Part shown: piece by piece, positions 59,501 to 64,000 of the stretch
Layout: every line of letters begins with the position of its first letter
Position numbering within the stretch: the stretch's first letter is position 1
Source: Chitinophaga sancti
Lineage (GTDB): Bacteria > Bacteroidota > Bacteroidia > Chitinophagales > Chitinophagaceae
Reading direction: 5' to 3'
Length of the DNA: 64,000 nt
Assembly: GCF_034424315.1 (NCBI RefSeq)
Contig: NZ_CP139972.1
Coordinates: 3,534,001-3,598,000 of the forward strand
The notes under the pieces: model-generated
The model's input: the letters and a program-made list of their open reading frames with translations, nothing else
Databases searched by the model: none
What the model was told of the DNA's origin: nothing
Translations under genes and position numbers: made by a program

Positions 59501-59751
59501 AAACCCATGAAGCTAAAAACAAGTGTAGCATTGGCGGGTGCCCGGATACTATACCTGCCGGTGTTATCAGAAGTAGTTCCCTGTGAACTACCTTTCATCA
59601 CAATGGAGACACCAGGTAGTTTAGCGCCCTTTTCATCAGTCACGGTTCCAATAATGGTTTGGGCATGGGAAAAAGAAAAGATAAAACTGAAAGCGACAAA
59701 CAAGCAGCAACCTGCAAAGTGGGGTGTACTAACGCGGGAAATTTTCTTCAT
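56581..59751 (-). CDS. SusC/RagA-family TonB-dependent transporter
   Basis: This 1056-residue outer-membrane transporter has a signal peptide, a carboxypeptidase-D-like domain (IIGTVTDEKGAKLPGVSIVM, about 32-115), a plug domain (SLGYAATSVKPEELSVNRTS, ILKGAPASALYGSRAKDGVV) and a beta-barrel ending in an aromatic-rich C-terminus (SLGLNLNIKL). It imports the glycan held by SusD using TonB energy. It heads the operon susC-susD-esterase. The divergent AraC gene 175 bases away is the likely regulator. Confidence 0.95.
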   Translation of the reverse strand: MKKISRVSTPHFAGCCLFVAFSFIFSFSHAQTIIGTVTDEKGAKLPGVSIVMKGSSQGTTSDNTGRYSIRAPANATLVFSFMGFKKAEVMIGNRAVVDISMAADNQNLSEVIVTALGIKKQSRSLGYAATSVKPEELSVNRTSNVMNALQGKVAGVNISSLGTGPGGTSKIRIRGQSSISGQNNPLIVINGVPVDNTNFNDNTTGVKGGGVFSDGGDGLSSINPDDIENMTILKGAPASALYGSRAKDGVVMITTKTKGKTNGIGVSYNLNYSNDAPLDFTDYQQLYGQGENGKRPTAPNPTSGQWSFGEKFAPGMTQILFNNLTVPYVPQGSRIKEFYRHGQNIANTVAFESSSDKGGFRMSLNNTQNQGIMPNNTFNRKSMNLGFSYNLSAQFSIAGNVNYSREVNSNPPNIANQDNSIPTTLMAMSTSMPLSVLDENKYNAAGNEYNWSRFTNRTNPYWVLAEQFHNIKRDRIFGNVTLKYNLSSWLSVQGRFGQDYWSRDEDVNNFPTGQASRAAAPPGFVNGLYTQESRRFRETNLDFLFNANKKFGELEVNLNAGGNRMRKRTDINNVVVTDFITRGIYTVQNGRSKDPVYTRIEQGVNSLYSSVELGFHQTYYLNGTLRNDWFSTLSPENRSIIYPSLSGSYVFSEHLPKLGWLNFGKLRLGYAEVGSDGDVAPYSNQLFYLPNANFINNPNGQPVPVGTSAISNNVTGTTLPNAKLRPSRVAEVEAGLEMKLFDSRVNVDLAVYRKITSNQIVLVQISDASGYLNRPINSGKSRNHGFELVLNLVPVRSRNLSWEFTANTSYNITRVLSIITDKPGERITTATHVFNGETRHVVGKEIGQIAGYGYAYNEKGQQIFQSNGLPQRTADFILYGSALPKWVGGFLNTFNYKGFRLSVFIDYKLGNKMLSGTNFNAVRHGLHKMTLEGREGGVKGVGVDASGAPNNAVATVQTYWEHLRSQQIIAPVIFNGGYWKLRQVSLGYDLTKHIPARWPIKGAKLDLVANNVLLLKKWVDNIDPETFGFGSDNQLGLESPGLPTTRSLGLNLNIKL

Positions 59752-59925
59752 AACGTAAATTGGATGGTAAGAAATCCTAAAGGGTACAAATTATCTGGTA
59801 TTACATGCAAAAACTTCCAAAATAAAACGGAGTTGAATTTTATACCTGCATATAAAACAAATTTCTTTCCTTTATAAAAACCTATGCGACGATTTTAAAT
59901 TCCATGATCACCTGATAACCCCCAT

Positions 59926-60810
59926 ATGAATCAATTTGTGCTACAACACGGTAAATCAGCAGAGATGCTGCATTTCCCTCATATACTGGAGTTAGGCATG
60001 AAGAAGAATGGCTTCATTCAGCAAAATACTTTTCCTACCACAGCCATGGTAGGACTACGCATATATCATATAATAGAGGGCCGGTTTGAGTGGCGTATCA
60101 ACCATCAACTATATGTATTTTATCCGGGTGATGTAGCATTGATAATGCCGCATACGCCGTTTGGTTGTGACAATGATGTATTAAAAATAGGTTCCTTCTC
60201 CTGGATTCACCTGGCCCTAAAAAAGCAGGATGGGTATATCTTACCCGGCAAATGGAGCGGATTGTCTGAGGTGGAGGCTGCTGCCATCGGTAAAATCCTA
60301 TACTTAAACAATCAGCCTATATTAAGTCGCTTTGAGGAAGCTGGCAGAATCATTAAATGCATATACACGGAATTATCCGAGATGGAGGTGGCCTACCAGG
60401 CACGCGTTAATCACCAGGTAGATGAACTGCTGATCCAGATCACGCGTAAAATGACCCGGCAAACACATTCTACACGCGACTTCCCCAAAACCTTTACACA
60501 GCTGGAGGTATTGTTGCGCCAGGATCTGGCCCATCAGTGGACCGTTGAAGAAATGGCGGGTCTGGTAGGAATGGGTACCACCTTATTCACAGAAAAAGTA
60601 AAAAGCTATTCAGGATTTTCACCTATCAATTACCTGATCAATATCCGTATTTCAGAAGCTATTAAATTATTGAAACGGGCAGACATCAGCGTTACTGATA
60701 TTGCGCTGGATACGGGCTTCTATTCATCCCAACACTTTTCAACCACTTTTAAAAAGCTAACGGGCTATCGTCCCAGCGAATTCAGAAAAAATCATTTGCG
60801 TAATATATAA
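59926..60810 (+). CDS. AraC-family regulator of the carbohydrate locus
   Basis: This 294-residue regulator has an N-terminal cupin-like sugar-sensing half (YHIIEGRFEWRINHQLYVFY, PGDVALIMPHTPFG). The C-terminal AraC HTH comprises WTVEEMAGLVGMGTTLFTEK and VTDIALDTGFYSSQHFSTTF. It is divergent from susC and 11 bases upstream of the sugar-kinase gene, so it probably controls both arms in response to a sugar or sugar acid. Confidence 0.88.
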   Translation: MNQFVLQHGKSAEMLHFPHILELGMKKNGFIQQNTFPTTAMVGLRIYHIIEGRFEWRINHQLYVFYPGDVALIMPHTPFGCDNDVLKIGSFSWIHLALKKQDGYILPGKWSGLSEVEAAAIGKILYLNNQPILSRFEEAGRIIKCIYTELSEMEVAYQARVNHQVDELLIQITRKMTRQTHSTRDFPKTFTQLEVLLRQDLAHQWTVEEMAGLVGMGTTLFTEKVKSYSGFSPINYLINIRISEAIKLLKRADISVTDIALDTGFYSSQHFSTTFKKLTGYRPSEFRKNHLRNI

Positions 60811-60821
60811 TTGCCGCTATT

Positions 60822-62360
60822 ATGGAATGCATTATAACAATTGAGTTAGGAACAAATGGAATACGGGTGTTTGCGTACGATCTTCGTGGCGGTATCATTG
60901 CCTCTATGAAAGGCCATTATACTACATTTCATACTGAACCAGATCACAGTGAACAGGACCCTGAACAGATCTTTATTACAACTCTATTTGTACTGAAGAA
61001 TATTCTGAATGAACATATACACCCAAAGAAATATAAGGTAGCCAGCATTTGTTTCTGTGCATCTATGCACAGCGTACTGGCGGTAGACAAGCATGGAAAC
61101 CCCATTGGCAACGCCATTACCTGGGCTGATAACCGGGCAAAAAAAGAGGCACAGGAATTACGGCACTCATTACCCGGGAAAAAGCTGTATGAAATAACCG
61201 GTACGCCCATTCACCCCATGTCTCCATTGCTAAAAATAGCATGGATCGGCCATCATGATGCAAAACGATTCAACAATACCAGCAAGTACCTGTCAATAAA
61301 AAGTTACGTTATCCATCAGCTCACCGGGGAGTATATGATAGACTACAGCATAGCTTCTGCTACTGGTATGCTGAATATTCATACCATACGCTGGGAGGAC
61401 GATGCATTAGATTATGCAGGTATTACCGCGGATCAGTTAGCGACACTGGTGCCCGTGTTTACAAAAGCAGGCAAATTGAAAAAAGCCTACCAGCAATCGT
61501 TACGCCTGCCTGCCGATACCAAGATCCTTATTGGTTCAAGCGATGGGTGCATGGCTACATTAGGAGATGGTATCAAAAAAGGAGAGCCCAAAGCGAGTAT
61601 TACCATTGAAGACAGTGGCGCCGTCAGGGTCATGGGGCCGACTGTATTGAAAGATGAACAAATGCGGTTCTTTAATTACCTGCTTGTTGACAATTGCTAT
61701 GTATCCGGCGGCCCCACTAATAATGGAGGTAATATCTTTGAATGGTTCACAAGACAATTCGGTGAATTTACCAATCCGTTTGACATAGAGAGTAGTATGC
61801 AGCAACTACTGGAGGAAGTGGTCAATGTACCAATAGGATCGGATGGATTGCTATTCCTTCCTTACCTGTTGGGTGAACGGGCGCCTATATGGAATGCGAA
61901 TGCCCGTGGTGCTTACTTTGGATTGAATATTAAACACGAACGCAGACATTTTATACGAGCTACAATAGAAGGTATTCTGTATGAAATATATAGCATTGGT
62001 AAAACGCTGAGTGAGCAACGTAGTACCAACAGCCTCTCCCTGAATGGCAGTTTTGGTACGATTCCTTTTTGCAGCCAGCTGGTTGCCGATATATTCAGTA
62101 AGCCGGTAGAGGTACGTCAGCATTTCCATAGTGTAAGCTATGGCGCCTATTTGTTAAGTGCTACTGAAATGGGAATTTATCCGTCACTGGATGATGCGGC
62201 GCCTGCGGTGGATGCTCCTGATATTTTCAAACCGACTGCAGCACATCATGCTATTTACGCCGATTACTTCGGCATATTTGAAAAGTTAAGCAACAAATTA
62301 TCTGATGAATTTGAAGCGATCGGTAATCTTCAACAAAAATATGCTCATCCAATAAAATAG
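60822..62360 (+). CDS. gntK: FGGY-family gluconokinase-like sugar kinase
   Basis: This 512-residue kinase phosphorylates a sugar acid, most likely gluconate, with ATP. It has an N-terminal FGGY signature (TIELGTNGIRVFAYDLRGGI), HSEQDPEQIF, the substrate segment ITWADNRAKKEAQELR, ITGTPIHPMSPLLKIAW (strongly gluconokinase-like) and a C-terminal ATP-binding part (PTNNGGNIFEW, LPYLLGERAPIWNANARGAY). The length is normal (about 500). The usual DxGT is ELGT here, a conservative change worth checking. It is in an operon with the AraC gene and the dehydratase-like gene. Confidence 0.8.
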   Translation: MECIITIELGTNGIRVFAYDLRGGIIASMKGHYTTFHTEPDHSEQDPEQIFITTLFVLKNILNEHIHPKKYKVASICFCASMHSVLAVDKHGNPIGNAITWADNRAKKEAQELRHSLPGKKLYEITGTPIHPMSPLLKIAWIGHHDAKRFNNTSKYLSIKSYVIHQLTGEYMIDYSIASATGMLNIHTIRWEDDALDYAGITADQLATLVPVFTKAGKLKKAYQQSLRLPADTKILIGSSDGCMATLGDGIKKGEPKASITIEDSGAVRVMGPTVLKDEQMRFFNYLLVDNCYVSGGPTNNGGNIFEWFTRQFGEFTNPFDIESSMQQLLEEVVNVPIGSDGLLFLPYLLGERAPIWNANARGAYFGLNIKHERRHFIRATIEGILYEIYSIGKTLSEQRSTNSLSLNGSFGTIPFCSQLVADIFSKPVEVRQHFHSVSYGAYLLSATEMGIYPSLDDAAPAVDAPDIFKPTAAHHAIYADYFGIFEKLSNKLSDEFEAIGNLQQKYAHPIK

Positions 62361-62365
62361 CAGTC

Positions 62366-63637
62366 ATGAAAACCCATCATTCAAGAAGGTCTTTTATAAC
62401 GAAGGCCGCTATTGCCGGTGCGCTGGCTCCCCTATCCATCTTCGGCCAGGTATATGAAAATGCAATTGACCGGACACCTACAGCATCGTCTCCTTCAAGC
62501 CTGAAGATCACAAAGGTAAACTGTGCTTACATCCAGGGTAGTTTGTTTGTTAAAATCCATACCAACCATGGCATCTGGGGATGTGGAGAAGGCGTAGATG
62601 CTATACTTGGCACATATCACCTGGTAAAGAATTTTGGCGACCGCATAGTAGGTAAAAACCCGTTGAATGTGCATCGCTTATTTGAAGACATTAGAAAATC
62701 CGGGGTTTTCCAGGGTGCGCAGGCTGGTATGTATGTAGCGGTATTGTCTGCAATAGAGACTGCTTTATGGGATCTTGCAGGCAAAGCCCTGCAGCTACCT
62801 GTTTACCAGTTACTCGGTGGTAAATTCCGGGATAAGGTGCGGGTATACTGTGATACGGCCTTGTATCAGCGTCATCTACCCAGCCCGGCAGATTTTGCAG
62901 CAGCGGCGATCAACGCCAGGAAAATGGGATTCAGTGCCATGAAGTTCGATCTTGACCAGGCAAACGATCCCAATAAGTATGACTTGTATAACTGGTCGGC
63001 TAGTCCGGCAGAAGTACAGCGGATGTATGATCAACTGGCTGCTGCCCGGGAGGCCGTAGGCCCGGATATAGATATTTGCGCTGATATGCATGGCCGCTAT
63101 GATGCTGTCTCCGCCAGGGCAGTTGCCAAACGGATGGAGCCATTGAACCTGATGTGGCTGGAAGAACCAATACCGGCTGAAAATATAGAAGCCTATAAAT
63201 TGATCGCTGATTCCACCAGCACACCTATTTGTGCAGGCGAAAACCAATACCTGGCTTATGGCTTCAGGCAGATGCTGGAGATAGGTGCTGTAGACATCGT
63301 GATGCCAGATCTTCAAAAATGTGGTGGATTAGGCGAAGGACAAAGGATAGCTAACCTGGCCAACCTGTATTATGTACCGTTTGCACCACATATGGTGGCC
63401 TCTTTCCTTGGTGCAATGGCCTCTGCACATGTCTGTGCAGCTGTACCTAATTTTATGATCCTTGAGTGGCAGAGTTATTTTCATACGCAACCCATGTTCA
63501 GGGAGATCGTATCCTATGATGGTGAATGGGTGAACAATGGTTTTATTACCGTTTCGGAAAAACCAGGTATAGGTGTAGAGATTAATGAAGCAGGGATGAA
63601 AAAATATGCCGTAGCTGGTATGCCGTTCTTTGAATAA
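62366..63637 (+). CDS. Exported enolase-superfamily sugar-acid dehydratase
   Basis: This 423-residue member of the mandelate racemase/muconate lactonizing enzyme family has a Tat signal (HSRRSFITKAAIAGALAPLS). Active-site residues are visible: Lys193 (MKFDLDQ), metal ligands Asp240 (CADMHGRYD), Glu266 (MWLEEPIP) and Glu292 (CAGENQY), and His342 (APHMVASF). The layout is that of galactonate/gluconate-type dehydratases. It starts 5 bases after the kinase stop. Export to the periplasm of such an enzyme is uncommon and suggests that the substrate is processed before uptake. Confidence 0.85.
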   Translation: MKTHHSRRSFITKAAIAGALAPLSIFGQVYENAIDRTPTASSPSSLKITKVNCAYIQGSLFVKIHTNHGIWGCGEGVDAILGTYHLVKNFGDRIVGKNPLNVHRLFEDIRKSGVFQGAQAGMYVAVLSAIETALWDLAGKALQLPVYQLLGGKFRDKVRVYCDTALYQRHLPSPADFAAAAINARKMGFSAMKFDLDQANDPNKYDLYNWSASPAEVQRMYDQLAAAREAVGPDIDICADMHGRYDAVSARAVAKRMEPLNLMWLEEPIPAENIEAYKLIADSTSTPICAGENQYLAYGFRQMLEIGAVDIVMPDLQKCGGLGEGQRIANLANLYYVPFAPHMVASFLGAMASAHVCAAVPNFMILEWQSYFHTQPMFREIVSYDGEWVNNGFITVSEKPGIGVEINEAGMKKYAVAGMPFFE

Positions 63638-63697
63638 GATAAATACCGCTTGACAATCGTTGAAAAGACGATACGATTCCATCAGGAACCCGAATAA

Positions 63698-63735
63698 AAA
63701 CGGGGCTGTATCCTACTTATGACACAGCCCCGTTT
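63698..63735. terminator. Terminator, stem-loop repeat copy 2
   Basis: A 12-bp stem AAACGGGGCTGT / ACAGCCCCGTTT with a 14-base loop containing CTACTTATGA lies between the convergent dehydratase and protease genes. It is preceded by CCATCAGGAACCCGAATAA, as in copy 1 at 53 kb. Confidence 0.8.
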
Positions 63736-63755
63736 ATAAAATAAAAGAAACAATG

Positions 63756-63998
63756 CTATTTCCGGATCAGCTTCCAAAGTGATTCTACAGGTACAGTATT
63801 CTTCAGCACCATCTGCACCCCGGCATTCATATCACTATGCAGGAACATACGCGTATTAGCCACCGTGGCTACCACATTACCATATATATCCATCACCGGT
63901 CCTCCACTGGAACCAGTAGCATAATCAGCAGATACAGACAGCATTTCCCGGAAGAATTTGTTATCACCCTCTCCAACTTCTTCCATATACCTGTTATT
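63756..63998 (-). CDS. Trypsin-like serine protease, C-terminal part (cut by window edge)
   Basis: The - strand frame is open to the window end. It contains the nucleophile motif TGSSGGPVMDIYGNVVA, typical of chymotrypsin/HtrA-like S1 peptidases, and ends with LWKLIRK. The His and Asp of the triad lie outside the window. Confidence 0.75.
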   Translation of the reverse strand, partial: NNRYMEEVGEGDNKFFREMLSVSADYATGSSGGPVMDIYGNVVATVANTRMFLHSDMNAGVQMVLKNTVPVESLWKLIRK

Positions 63999-64000
63999 CA

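Overview
The window reads as a Bacteroidota chromosome, most likely a Chitinophaga-like member of the Chitinophagaceae. The evidence is a SusC/SusD pair, -7 boxes of the TAnnTTTG type, RHS proteins with the Bacteroidota-style N-terminal modules, signal peptides ending in ..FGQ or ..AQ, and IS21-, IS66- and IS1182-type remnants. No rRNA, complete tRNA or CRISPR array was seen.

Region 1 (1-18.9 kb) is one + strand operon of a giant secreted RHS toxin system. It holds a cut-off secreted protein, a 2100-residue SpvB/TcB-like shell protein with a PA14 module, a 763-residue protein with a carbohydrate-binding-like C-terminal half, a 245-residue secreted protein, a 2835-residue RHS protein ending in a Cys/His amidase-like (TIGR02594/CHAP-type) toxin domain, and a small signal-peptide-bearing protein that is the natural immunity candidate. 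A hairpin terminator closes the operon.

Region 2 (18.9-28.5 kb) is a scarred accessory segment. An IS21-family element (19458-22138) with a 5-bp target duplication has split a 524-codon HD-domain phosphohydrolase gene. An intact dGTPase-like HD gene lies beside it. Next come a small gene with its own terminator and a twin-palindrome candidate operator, a frameshifted macro-domain gene, tandem tRNA-Ser 3'-end-like repeats that look like attachment sites, and a truncated SF2 helicase.

Region 3 (28.5-45.4 kb, mostly - strand) is a toxin/immunity archipelago. It contains a second shell + RHS + membrane-anchored immunity-candidate locus, a MutS-like fragment cut by an IS66 remnant, a second copy of the tRNA-3'/terminator repeat, an IS1182 fragment, an orphan metzincin toxin domain overlapping a secreted partner, and a 929-residue non-secretory toxin with an eCIS-effector-like leader followed by a 248-residue partner. 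The segment ends in a multiply frameshifted lipoprotein gene and a HipB-like remnant.

Region 4 (45.5-53 kb) is ordinary small-molecule and regulatory content: two AraC regulators, two tandem metallo-beta-lactamase-fold hydrolases, an SDR, a broken DinB gene, a DoxX gene divergent from an HxlR regulator, and a transglutaminase-like protease.

Region 5 (53-64 kb) is a carbohydrate locus. SusC, SusD and a double-esterase protein are transcribed leftward. An AraC regulator, an FGGY gluconokinase-like kinase and a Tat-exported enolase-superfamily dehydratase are transcribed rightward. Near-identical stem-loops lie at both outer ends (about 53.05 and 63.7 kb). A truncated serine protease runs off the right edge.
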